DNA of 9,012 nt, taken from UBA4844 sp050943255 (lineage in GTDB: Bacteria > Bacillota > Syntrophomonadia > Syntrophomonadales > Syntrophomonadaceae). The DNA lies in the NCBI GenBank assembly GCA_050943255.1, contig JBMNOV010000062.1:1-9012 (forward strand), written 5' to 3'. Shown here piece after piece: positions 1 to 7,507 of the stretch. Below the pieces are notes generated by a model. That model searched no databases, was not told the origin of the DNA, and was given only the letters and a program-made list of their open reading frames with translations. Made by a program: the position numbers and the translations under genes. Position 1 is the stretch's first letter; each line of letters starts with the position of its first letter.

Positions 1-1
1 T

Positions 2-1549
2 TGGAACCTATTAAAGAAACAGCAAAATAACAAAATGGTTACTATTAGAGAAACTGAAAAAGAAACTCGTAAACTAAAGGAGATGCGCAGTATAAAACTA
101 ACTGAACCACTTTCCAGTCTTACTCGTCCTGCCAATTTAAACGATGTGGTTGGTCAACTTGAAGGTATAGATATTTTAAGATCTGCTCTTTGTGGTTATA
201 ATCCTCAACATGTTATAATATATGGACCTCCTGGGGTTGGAAAGACTGCTGCTGCCCGGTTAGTATTGGAAGAAGCTAAAAATAACGCAAATTCACCTTT
301 TGGGCAAGAAGCTAAATTTGTTGAGGTTGACGCAACTATAACACGATTTGATGAGCGTAATATAGCTGATCCGCTTATTGGTTCAGTTCATGACCCTATT
401 TACCAGGGGGCAGGTTCCCTAGGTTCAGCTGGTATTCCCCAGCCTAAACCAGGTGCCTGTACCAAAGCTCATGGGGGTGTTTTATTCATAGACGAAATAG
501 GCGAGTTGCATCCAACCCAAATGAACAAACTGCTAAAAGTTTTGGAAGACCGCAAGGTGATGTTGGAAAGTGCATATTATAATGAAAATGATAAAAATAT
601 ACCTTCCCATATTCATGATATTTTTAATAACGGTTTGCCAGCAGATTTTCGTTTGGTAGGTGCTACTACCCGAACTCCTGAAGAACTTCCTCCAGCCCTT
701 CGTTCACGTTGCCTAGAGGTTTTTTTTTCCCCGCTAGATAAGGAAGACCTCAAAACGATTGCTAAAAACGCAGCTAATAAGATTAGTTTTCAAATAACCC
801 CCGAGGCCTTAGAATATATTACTTGTTATGCTGGGAATGGACGGGAAGTAGTAAATATGGTTCAATTAGCTGCAGGGATTGCTCAAGTTAATAATAGTAC
901 TACTATTAATAAAGCTTTAATTGAAAAGGTGGTTAATAACGGACGTTTTACCCCCAGATATGAGGTTATGCCAGGGAAAAAACCATTAGTTGGAACAGTA
1001 AATGGACTAGCAGTATTCGGTTCCAATATTGGTACTTTAATAGAAGTTGAAGCGGCAAGTATACCGATAGGTAATGGCAAAGGTAAGTGGACTGTTACAG
1101 GTGTTATAGAGGAAGAACAATTAGGAGGAAACGATCGCCGCTTTACCCGAAAAAGTATGGCTCGTAATGCTGTTGAAAATGTATTAACCGTTTTACGCAT
1201 GCAATACCAGCTAATAATAGATGATTATGATATTCACTTAAACTTTCCCGGTGGTACTCCCATAGATGGCCCTTCTGCAGGTATTACTATGGCAACCGCT
1301 ATTTTTTCAAGTATACACAACCGTGCAGTTGATAATATGCTGGCTATGACTGGCGAAGTTTCGGTGCATGGGAAGATTAAACCAGTTGGGGGGATAATAA
1401 GTAAAGTAGAGGCTGCTCGTAAAGCTGGGATTAAAAAGGTCTTAATACCAGGCGATAATTGGCTTGACATATTTGCCCAATATAACGATATTGAAATTGT
1501 TACGGTTCGGGAGGTGGGTGAAGTATTAGATCAAGCATTTGTAGATTAA
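2..1549 (+). CDS. lonB: ATP-dependent protease LonB, membrane-type Lon paralogue (5' end outside window)
   Basis: LonB degrades regulatory or misfolded proteins; in Bacillus it is membrane-anchored and linked to sporulation. Counting from the Met at base 35, the AAA+ module has Walker A GPPGVGKT at residues 64-71, Walker B VLFIDE at 149-154 and sensor GATTR at 209-213. The C-terminal Lon protease domain has the catalytic serine in GPSAG (S414) and lysine K457, the usual 43 residues apart. The LonA-type N-terminal substrate domain is absent, as expected for LonB. The frame has no stop upstream of base 35: codons from base 2 read WNLLKKQQNNK. This matches from memory the segment just after the transmembrane helix in Bacillus LonB, and no ribosome binding site precedes base 35. 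I therefore treat the gene as 5'-partial rather than starting at 35. lon follows 92 bases later. The family call is very secure; the true start cannot be seen. Confidence 0.95.
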   Translation, partial: WNLLKKQQNNKMVTIRETEKETRKLKEMRSIKLTEPLSSLTRPANLNDVVGQLEGIDILRSALCGYNPQHVIIYGPPGVGKTAAARLVLEEAKNNANSPFGQEAKFVEVDATITRFDERNIADPLIGSVHDPIYQGAGSLGSAGIPQPKPGACTKAHGGVLFIDEIGELHPTQMNKLLKVLEDRKVMLESAYYNENDKNIPSHIHDIFNNGLPADFRLVGATTRTPEELPPALRSRCLEVFFSPLDKEDLKTIAKNAANKISFQITPEALEYITCYAGNGREVVNMVQLAAGIAQVNNSTTINKALIEKVVNNGRFTPRYEVMPGKKPLVGTVNGLAVFGSNIGTLIEVEAASIPIGNGKGKWTVTGVIEEEQLGGNDRRFTRKSMARNAVENVLTVLRMQYQLIIDDYDIHLNFPGGTPIDGPSAGITMATAIFSSIHNRAVDNMLAMTGEVSVHGKIKPVGGIISKVEAARKAGIKKVLIPGDNWLDIFAQYNDIEIVTVREVGEVLDQAFVD

Positions 1550-1569
1550 GTATCTGCCTTTGTTATAAT
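1539..1569 (+). promoter_or_regulatory. Candidate extended -10 promoter for lon
   Basis: TGTTATAAT at 1561-1569 is a perfect TATAAT with the TGn extension typical of sigma-A extended -10 promoters. The only -35-like hexamer is TTGTAG at 1539-1544, which is weak and 19 bases away, inside the end of lonB. Transcription would start near 1576 and give lon a leader of about 65 bases. This rests on motif matching alone. Confidence 0.4.
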
Positions 1570-1587
1570 ATATAAATTAGGGATTCC

Positions 1588-1617
1588 TTGCACGGCTGTA
1601 ATACATTGTAGTAGAAT
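1588..1617 (+). promoter_or_regulatory. Second candidate promoter for lon
   Basis: TTGCAC (1588-1593), an 18-base spacer and TAGAAT (1612-1617) form a plausible sigma-A promoter. It would start transcription only about 15-20 bases before the lon start codon, next to the ribosome binding site. The -35 matches consensus at three of six positions. The same -35 hexamer and spacer length recur before valS. No CIRCE or CtsR heptad repeat is visible, so I see no heat-shock operator here. Confidence 0.3.
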
Positions 1618-1627
1618 ATATTAGCCT

Positions 1628-1635
1628 GGGAGGTG
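1628..1635 (+). promoter_or_regulatory. Ribosome binding site that sets the lon start
   Basis: GGGAGGTG is a near-perfect complement of the 16S rRNA 3' tail. The GTG at 1633 lies inside it and so cannot be the start. TTG at 1642 is 8 bases past GGAGG, and TTG at 1639 is 5 bases past it. The first spacing is the more usual in Bacillota. Confidence 0.75.
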
Positions 1636-1641
1636 TTTTTG

Positions 1642-3969
1642 TTGATAAATAAAGCTGATTGCCAAATGCCAATGCTGCCTCTGCGAGGGGTGTTGGTTTT
1701 TCCATACACAGTTATTCATCTTGATGTCGGAAGGAAAAAGTCTATTAATGCCATAGAACAGGCTATGCTGGAGAATAAAGAAATATTTCTGGCAACCCAA
1801 AAAGAATCCCAGACAGATGAGCCTGATCAAAATGATATCTATAAAGTAGGTACAATAGCTGACATCAAGCAAATTTTAAAAATGCCTGGTGGAACTATGC
1901 GGGTACTGGTAGAAGGTCTTTATCGTGCTGAGATTGTTGAGTATCTAAGTAACGATCCTTATATAAAGGTTTCAATAGAGCAATGGGGGGAAGATGATTC
2001 TACCAAAACAGCTGAAATGGAAGCCCTTATGCGTACACTCATATCTCAGTTTGAACAATACGTCCGTATTAGCAAAAAGATTCCTCCAGAAACTGTAGTT
2101 TCGGTAATTGCCATTGAAGAACCTGGTAGATTAGCTGATGTTATTGCATCTCATCTGACTCTTCGTATTATTGAAAAACAAAAAATACTAGAAGCTCGGA
2201 ATGTTTCGGCACGTCTCAATTACCTGTGTGAATTACTGGCTAAAGAGATGGAAGTACTAGAGATAGAAAGAAGAATTAATCTACGTGTACGTAAACAAAT
2301 GGAAAAAACCCAAAAAGAATATTATTTAAGGGAACAGATGAAAGCTATTCAAAAAGAGCTAGGTGACAAAGAAGATCGAGTTGCTGAGGTAGAAGAATTA
2401 AAAAATAACATAGAAAAAGCCAATCTACCTAAAGAAGCTAAGGAAAAGGCGTATAAGGAATTAGATCGATTTGAAAAGATGGCTCCCATGGTTGCTGAGG
2501 CGGTAGTAGTTCGTAATTATTTAGATTGGATAATATCGCTTCCATGGTCAGTCGAAACTCGAGATCGTTTAGATTTAAAACTAGCCGAGGCAATTCTAGA
2601 AGAAGATCATTATGGTCTAAAGAAGCCTAAAGAGAGGATTTTGGAATATTTGGCTATTAGAAAATTGGCCAAAAAAATGAAAGGCCCGATATTATGTTTA
2701 GTTGGACCTCCGGGAGTAGGCAAAACGTCTTTAGGCAAATCTGTGGCTCGCTCTCTAGGCCGTAAATTTGTCCGTATGTCGCTGGGCGGGGTTCGTGATG
2801 AAGCTGAGATTAGGGGACACCGCCGTACCTATGTTGGGTCTATGCCTGGAAGGATCTTGCAGGGGATTAAAACAGCAGGCTCCAGAAATCCTGTATTTTT
2901 ATTGGATGAAATCGACAAAATGACAATGGACTTTCGAGGTGATCCTGCCTCTGCTTTATTAGAGGTACTTGATCCTGAGCAAAATTATACATTTAGTGAT
3001 CATTACCTAGAGATACCTTTTGATCTTTCTAAGGTCATGTTTATAACTACAGCAAATAGTGTGTACAATATCCCCCGACCGCTATTAGACCGGATGGAAG
3101 TTATTGAATTAAGTGGTTATACTGAAGAAGATAAAGTTAATATTGGTCTTAACTATCTAGTACCTAAACAAATTAGGGAACATGGACTTAAAGAGAGTAA
3201 TATTACTTTTTCCGAAGGAGCATTACGCAAAATTATCCGGGAGTATACTCGGGAAGCGGGGGTAAGAAATCTGGAGCGGGAGATTGCTGCAGTTTGCCGG
3301 AAAGTAGCAAGGCGAGTAGTGGAAGACAAAGATACCAATGTTCATGTTTCTGCTAATAGTATTGCCAAAATGTTAGGACCTGAACGTTTTCGTTACGGAA
3401 CTGCGGAAAAGGAAAGCCAGGTTGGGGTTGCCACGGGTTTAGCTTGGACCGAAAGTGGGGGCGAGATTTTATCTACTGAAGTAGCATTGTTGCCAGGTAA
3501 AGGTAATTTAATGCTTACTGGTAAACTAGGAGATATAATGAAAGAATCAGCTCAGGCTGCGCTTACTTATGTACGTTCCCGAGCTAAGGAATTAGATATA
3601 GATTCATCCATTCAGGAAAAACACGATATTCACTTACATGTACCAGAAGGTGCAATTCCTAAAGATGGTCCATCAGCAGGAATAACGATTGCTACTGCCT
3701 TAGCCTCAGCAATGTCTGGAAAACCTATTGATAACAAAGTGGCCATGACTGGTGAGATAACTTTGAGGGGAAGGGTTCTTCCGATAGGAGGTTTAAAGGA
3801 AAAAGTACTGGCAGCCCATCGCGCAGGAATAAGTAAAATTATTATTCCAGTAGACAATAAAAAAGATTTAGCCGATATTCCTGTTAACGTTAAGAAAAAG
3901 ATTCAGTTTATTATGGTTGATCATATGGATCAAGTATTATCTGAAACTTTAATTAACCCTGAACTGTGA
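1642..3969 (+). CDS. lon: ATP-dependent endopeptidase Lon (LonA)
   Basis: Lon is a cytoplasmic homo-hexameric AAA+ serine protease that unfolds and degrades damaged and short-lived regulatory proteins. With the TTG start at 1642 the protein has 775 residues, close to 774-784 in Bacillus and E. coli. The order is the N-terminal substrate-binding domain (about 8-200, beginning with the typical MPMLPLRGVLVFP), a charged helical linker (about 200-300), the AAA+ module with Walker A GPPGVGKT at 355-362 and Walker B FLLDE ending at D422-E423, and the protease domain. Its catalytic dyad is S678 in GPSAG and K721 in GGLKEK, 43 residues apart. All key residues are intact. The reading frame also contains a GTG at 1633, but that codon is part of the Shine-Dalgarno sequence. 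lonB lies upstream and ysxC follows after 20 bases, so lon and ysxC are almost surely cotranscribed. The identity is certain and the exact start is likely. Confidence 0.97.
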   Translation: MINKADCQMPMLPLRGVLVFPYTVIHLDVGRKKSINAIEQAMLENKEIFLATQKESQTDEPDQNDIYKVGTIADIKQILKMPGGTMRVLVEGLYRAEIVEYLSNDPYIKVSIEQWGEDDSTKTAEMEALMRTLISQFEQYVRISKKIPPETVVSVIAIEEPGRLADVIASHLTLRIIEKQKILEARNVSARLNYLCELLAKEMEVLEIERRINLRVRKQMEKTQKEYYLREQMKAIQKELGDKEDRVAEVEELKNNIEKANLPKEAKEKAYKELDRFEKMAPMVAEAVVVRNYLDWIISLPWSVETRDRLDLKLAEAILEEDHYGLKKPKERILEYLAIRKLAKKMKGPILCLVGPPGVGKTSLGKSVARSLGRKFVRMSLGGVRDEAEIRGHRRTYVGSMPGRILQGIKTAGSRNPVFLLDEIDKMTMDFRGDPASALLEVLDPEQNYTFSDHYLEIPFDLSKVMFITTANSVYNIPRPLLDRMEVIELSGYTEEDKVNIGLNYLVPKQIREHGLKESNITFSEGALRKIIREYTREAGVRNLEREIAAVCRKVARRVVEDKDTNVHVSANSIAKMLGPERFRYGTAEKESQVGVATGLAWTESGGEILSTEVALLPGKGNLMLTGKLGDIMKESAQAALTYVRSRAKELDIDSSIQEKHDIHLHVPEGAIPKDGPSAGITIATALASAMSGKPIDNKVAMTGEITLRGRVLPIGGLKEKVLAAHRAGISKIIIPVDNKKDLADIPVNVKKKIQFIMVDHMDQVLSETLINPEL

Positions 3970-3989
3970 TAATTTAACAGGAGTTACTT

Positions 3990-4574
3990 ATGCAAATAAA
4001 ATCAAGTGAATTTAAAGGAGCTTATGTAGCTTGGAATAAACTTCCCACGGAAAATCAACCGGAAATAGCTTTGGTAGGGCGGTCTAATGTTGGCAAATCT
4101 TCATTAATAAATAAAATTGTAAACCGTAAAAATTTGGCCAAATCTAGTTCCATTCCCGGCAAAACCAGGACTATTAACTTCTATTTAATCAATAATTATT
4201 TTAATATAGTAGATCTTCCTGGTTATGGTTATGCTCGGGTCGCCAAGGCTGAACAACAAAAGTGGGGGAACATAATTGAAAATTACCTTAAGAATAGAAA
4301 ACAATTGCGAGGGGTAATTCATCTAATTGATATTAGGCATGAGCCTAGTGAAAAGGATATACTTATGAAAGACTGGTTAAATCACTATGAGATTCCCATT
4401 CTTATAGTTGCCACCAAAGCTGATAAGATCTCTCGTAGCTCCAGGCATAAACAGCTTCAGCTTATATCCAGTAAATTAAATCTGAATACACAACTAAAAC
4501 CTATTATCTTTTCTGCCACTAGTGGTGAAGGAGTTCAGGAAATTTGTGGTGCTATTGCTGAAATTCTAGCTTAA
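3990..4574 (+). CDS. ysxC: Ribosome biogenesis GTPase YsxC/EngB (YihA)
   Basis: This small TRAFAC-class GTPase is needed for late assembly of the 50S ribosomal subunit and is essential in Bacillus. The 194-residue protein has every G motif: G1 GRSNVGKS at 30-37, the G2 region SIPGKTRT at 54-61, G3 DLPG at 75-78 followed by the EngB-typical YGYA, G4 TKAD at 142-145 and G5 SAT at 175-177. Length and motif spacing are normal for the family. The ATG is supported by CAGGAG at 3978-3983, six bases upstream. lon ends only 20 bases before it, with no terminator between, which fits a lon-ysxC operon as in Bacillus. A long hairpin begins nine bases after its stop codon, so this is probably the last gene of the transcript. 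Confidence 0.97.
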   Translation: MQIKSSEFKGAYVAWNKLPTENQPEIALVGRSNVGKSSLINKIVNRKNLAKSSSIPGKTRTINFYLINNYFNIVDLPGYGYARVAKAEQQKWGNIIENYLKNRKQLRGVIHLIDIRHEPSEKDILMKDWLNHYEIPILIVATKADKISRSSRHKQLQLISSKLNLNTQLKPIIFSATSGEGVQEICGAIAEILA

Positions 4575-4582
4575 GTTTGTAC

Positions 4583-4653
4583 GGGATTATTAAGATGCGG
4601 GGTTGTTAACAACAAATATAGTGTTGTCACAACCCCGTCGTCTTGTTAATCCT
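4583..4653 (+). terminator. Long imperfect stem-loop after ysxC; terminator or operator
   Basis: The arms pair in blocks: 4583-4589 with 4647-4653 (the last pair is G-T), AAGA 4592-4595 with TCTT 4641-4644, CGGGGTTGT 4598-4606 with ACAACCCCG 4629-4637, and ACAAC 4609-4613 with GTTGT 4623-4627. This gives 25 pairs broken by small internal loops, with a 9-base apical loop. Its place just after ysxC and its GC-rich core suit an intrinsic terminator, but the 3' side has no real run of T (TCGTCTTGTTAAT), so termination is uncertain. The same bases contain two short palindromes that could instead bind a protein. Confidence 0.4.
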
Positions 4654-4698
4654 TAATATGTCAAGTATTTATAATATGAACTAAACAGGGGTTTGGCA

Positions 4699-4731
4699 GT
4701 GCAAGCAATTATATCTTTTAAAAACTTGCAC
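4699..4731 (+). repeat. Inverted repeat upstream of valS
   Basis: GTGCAAG (4699-4705) and CTTGCAC (4725-4731) are perfect 7-base inverted copies separated by 19 AT-rich bases. The right half contains the TTGCAC that serves as -35 in the proposed valS promoter. A bound protein could therefore control that promoter, or an RNA hairpin could form if transcription begins further upstream. The arms are short, so chance is possible. Confidence 0.4.
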
Positions 4732-4755
4732 CAATATATTCGTATTAAGTACAAT
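4726..4755 (+). promoter_or_regulatory. Candidate promoter for valS-folC
   Basis: TTGCAC (4726-4731), an 18-base spacer and TACAAT (4750-4755) form a plausible sigma-A promoter. Its start point near 4762 would leave a leader of only about 30 bases before valS. The -35 matches consensus at three positions and the -10 at five. A lone TATAAT at 4670-4675 has no acceptable -35 partner. Confidence 0.4.
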
Positions 4756-4773
4756 TTAGATTATATAGGCGTG

Positions 4774-4780
4774 AGGAGGT
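4774..4780 (+). promoter_or_regulatory. Ribosome binding site of valS
   Basis: AGGAGGT is a full-strength Shine-Dalgarno sequence, but 11 bases lie between AGGAGG and the ATG at 4791, slightly more than usual. A TAA stands in frame directly before that ATG, so no longer form of the protein is possible. Confidence 0.7.
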
Positions 4781-4790
4781 AAACCGTTAA

Positions 4791-7445
4791 ATGTCATTAA
4801 CTAAAAATTTACCTAGTGTTTATGACCCTGGCAGTGTGGAAGAAAAATGGTATAAATACTGGAGGGAGCATAATTATTTTACTCCCCAGGATGACCGTAC
4901 TAAAAAACCTTTTTCTATAGTAATGCCTCCACCCAATGTAACCGGATCGCTCCATCTCGGCCATGCCTTGGACAATACGCTCCAGGATATACTTACCCGT
5001 TGGCGCAGGATGCAGGGTTATAATGTTCTCTGGCTGCCAGGAACAGACCATGCCGGTATTGCTACCCAGGCTAAAGTTGAGGAAGCACTAGCCCAAGAGG
5101 GCTTAACAAAATATGATTTAGGGCGAGAAAAGTTCCTGGATCGGGTCTGGGAATGGAAGCAATTATATGGTAATCGTATTACCAGCCAATTGAGCTTGAT
5201 GGGTTCATCCTGTGATTGGAGCCGGGAACGATTTACCATGGATGAAGGCTGCTCCCAGGCAGTTCGGGAAGTTTTTGTTAATCTTTATCAAAAAGGATTA
5301 ATTTATCAGGGAGACTACATAATTAATTGGTGTCCACGTTGCCATACAGCTATTTCTGACATTGAAGTAGAACATGAAGAAAGCAGTGGCCACCTTTGGC
5401 ACATAAGATATCCGGTAGAGGGTTCTGATGAATTTCTTATAGTTGCCACAACTCGTCCGGAAACGATGTTGGGTGATACCGGGGTAGCTGTTCATCCTGA
5501 TGATGAGCGTTATACTCACCTAATAGGCAAAAAGGTGGTTCTTCCATTAGTTAATCGGGTTATTCCCATTTTTGCTGATAGTTATGTAGAACGTGAATTT
5601 GGTACTGGAGCGGTTAAGGTTACACCAGCTCACGACCCTAACGACTTCGAAATGGGACTGCGCCATGGGCTTGAACAGATAGTGGTAATAAATAATAATG
5701 CTTTTATGAATGAAAATGCTGGTTCCTACCAGGGTATGGATCGCTATGAATGCCGCCGTAAGATAGTAGAAGATCTGGAAAACCAGGGCTTTTTGTTAAA
5801 GGTAGAAGATCACCAGCATTCCGTAGGACATTGCCAGCGCTGTGACACGGTAATTGAACCACTCGTATCAAAACAATGGTTTGTTAAAATGAAGCCTCTA
5901 GCCCGACCAGCTATTGAGAAAGTGTTAAATGGCGAAATTCGGTTTATACCGGAGCGCTTTACTAAAATCTATATTAACTGGATGGAGAATATAAGAGATT
6001 GGTGTATATCCCGGCAGTTATGGTGGGGACATCGTATACCTGTATGGTACTGCCAGAGTTGTGGAGAAATAATCTGCAGCAAGGACGACCCCGATTATTG
6101 CCCATCCTGTTCATCAGCCGAATTAAAACAGGATGAAGATGTTTTAGATACATGGTTTTCTAGTGCTTTATGGCCTTTTTCAACTTTAGGTTGGCCGTAT
6201 CAGACATCTGACTTGGACTATTTTTACCCCACCAGTGTACTGGTAACTGGACGCGATATTATTTTCTTCTGGGTAGCCCGGATGATATTTTCTGGGATCG
6301 AGCATATGGGACAGGTACCTTTCCGTGAGGTCAACATTCATGGCTTAATTCTGGATGGACAAGGACGTAAGATGAGCAAATCATTGGGCAATGGTATAGA
6401 CCCAATAGAAGTAATTGAGAAATATGGAGCCGATACCTTACGCTTGGCTTTAATTACCGGAGTTACACCAGGTAATGATATTCGCTTCCATTGGGAAAAG
6501 GTTGAGAATACCAGGAATTTTGCCAATAAAATATGGAACGCTTCTCGTTTCGTGCTCATGAATTTGGAGAGCTATGAAAAAATTGAGATAAAACCGGAGG
6601 AATTAACCTTGGCTGATCGCTGGATAATTTCCCGGCTTAATCAGAGGAAAGAAGAAGTTAATAGTCTCCTGGAAGGTTATGATTTAGGCGAAGCAGCCAA
6701 GGTACTTTATGACTTTATCTGGGATGAATTTTGTGATTGGTATATTGAACTGGCTAAACCTCGTTTAAGTGCACAGGCTGATAAGCGAGAAAAATTGGTA
6801 GTACAGAATGTACTTAATGAAGTACTTAAAGATATATTAAGACTCTTACATCCTTTTATGCCTTTTATTACTGAGGAGATTTACCAATACCTACCGGGAC
6901 ATAATGATACTATTATGCTTGATTCCTGGCCGGTATCTGATAAAGACCGGATATGGGTTGATTCACTGGAGGAAATGCAGCAGCTTATTATGGTTATCCG
7001 CTCGCTGCGTAATATTCGAGCTGAGTTTAATGTATCTCCTGGTTCAAGGATTAAAGCAATAGTAGTTGTAAATGATGATACCTATCGTCAGGTTTTTGCG
7101 GCTAACCGATCCTATATAGAACAGATGGCACGGCTAAAAGAGTTAGAGATTGTAAATGCGCTTAACCAGAAACCAACCCAGGCCGTATCCGCTCTAACTA
7201 GCCAGGCCGAGATCTATGTACCACTTGAAGGAGTAATTGATGTAGTTAAGGAAATTGCCCGTTTGGAGAAAGAAGCAAAAAATGTTGATGGTGAACTGCA
7301 AAAGGCTGAAGGTAAGCTTAAAAATAAAAACTTTATTTTAAAGGCGCCCCAGGAGGTTATTGCGAAGGAAAAGACCAAAGCGGAAGAAGCTAGGATCAGG
7401 AAAGAAGGTATTCTACAACGTCTACAGATTTTGAAAGAAGCTTAG
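4791..7445 (+). CDS. valS: Valyl-tRNA synthetase (valine--tRNA ligase)
   Basis: This cytoplasmic class Ia synthetase joins valine to tRNA-Val and removes mischarged threonine. The 884-residue protein begins in the usual way (LPSVYDPGSVEEKWYKYW). The Rossmann core carries the HIGH-type motif HLGH at 55-58 after PPPNVTGS, and KMSKS at 527-531. The CP1 editing domain lies between C181-x2-C184 and C348-x2-C351 and includes the TTRPET motif at 220-225 and the later AHDPNDF. A second Cys cluster (C421, C424, C437, C440) probably binds zinc. The anticodon-binding helices start near residue 605, and a C-terminal coiled coil (about 814-884) is the tRNA-binding arm. All key motifs are intact and the length is normal. 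folC follows at once, as in Bacillus and many Clostridia. No T-box leader is present upstream, although valS genes of Bacillota often have one. Confidence 0.98.
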   Translation: MSLTKNLPSVYDPGSVEEKWYKYWREHNYFTPQDDRTKKPFSIVMPPPNVTGSLHLGHALDNTLQDILTRWRRMQGYNVLWLPGTDHAGIATQAKVEEALAQEGLTKYDLGREKFLDRVWEWKQLYGNRITSQLSLMGSSCDWSRERFTMDEGCSQAVREVFVNLYQKGLIYQGDYIINWCPRCHTAISDIEVEHEESSGHLWHIRYPVEGSDEFLIVATTRPETMLGDTGVAVHPDDERYTHLIGKKVVLPLVNRVIPIFADSYVEREFGTGAVKVTPAHDPNDFEMGLRHGLEQIVVINNNAFMNENAGSYQGMDRYECRRKIVEDLENQGFLLKVEDHQHSVGHCQRCDTVIEPLVSKQWFVKMKPLARPAIEKVLNGEIRFIPERFTKIYINWMENIRDWCISRQLWWGHRIPVWYCQSCGEIICSKDDPDYCPSCSSAELKQDEDVLDTWFSSALWPFSTLGWPYQTSDLDYFYPTSVLVTGRDIIFFWVARMIFSGIEHMGQVPFREVNIHGLILDGQGRKMSKSLGNGIDPIEVIEKYGADTLRLALITGVTPGNDIRFHWEKVENTRNFANKIWNASRFVLMNLESYEKIEIKPEELTLADRWIISRLNQRKEEVNSLLEGYDLGEAAKVLYDFIWDEFCDWYIELAKPRLSAQADKREKLVVQNVLNEVLKDILRLLHPFMPFITEEIYQYLPGHNDTIMLDSWPVSDKDRIWVDSLEEMQQLIMVIRSLRNIRAEFNVSPGSRIKAIVVVNDDTYRQVFAANRSYIEQMARLKELEIVNALNQKPTQAVSALTSQAEIYVPLEGVIDVVKEIARLEKEAKNVDGELQKAEGKLKNKNFILKAPQEVIAKEKTKAEEARIRKEGILQRLQILKEA

Positions 7446-7507
7446 TTCAGGAATTAGCGGCAATTAGTATCCCAGGATTAATTCCCGGTCTAGATCGGAT
7501 TAAATTA
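7418..7507 (+). other. folC: Probable N-terminal coding extension of folC, overlapping valS, without a standard start codon
   Basis: The folC frame is open upstream from 7394, after a TAG at 7391-7393. Codons 7424-7507 read TDFERSLVQELAA, then ISIPGLIPGLDRIKLL. This fits the usual FolC start, in which an aromatic residue and an EAL-like helix precede a G-x3-GL-x-RI segment and the NP that comes shortly before the P-loop. No ATG, GTG or TTG lies in this frame between 7394 and 7508. ACG at 7418 sits where the family's Met would be expected, and AAGAAGG (7402-7408) lies nine bases before it. Starting there would give 436 residues, close to the roughly 430 of Bacillus and Lactobacillus FolC. ATT at 7463 and ATC at 7469 are other non-standard candidates. 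The coding nature is likely; the start codon is unresolved. Confidence 0.5.

Noticed and set aside
1234..1470. Open frame on the - strand opposite the LonB protease domain, resembling the one opposite lon at 3630-3857
   Set aside because: Both are antisense shadows of homologous protease domains (GPSAG and the catalytic-lysine region). Their likeness to each other comes from the sense strand, and neither has a ribosome binding site.
1597..1605. TGTAATACA, a 4+4 inverted repeat inside the second lon promoter spacer
   Set aside because: Four-base arms in AT-rich DNA are expected by chance, and there is no second copy in the window.
4670..4675. TATAAT between ysxC and valS as another promoter
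   Set aside because: No acceptable -35 lies 16-19 bases upstream and there is no TG extension. Such hexamers are frequent in this AT-rich gap.
4770..4790. GAGGAGGTAAACCG before valS as a degenerate T-box core
   Set aside because: It resembles the T-box segment only because the Shine-Dalgarno sequence is G-rich. The required TGGN bulge sequence, specifier loop and terminator are missing.
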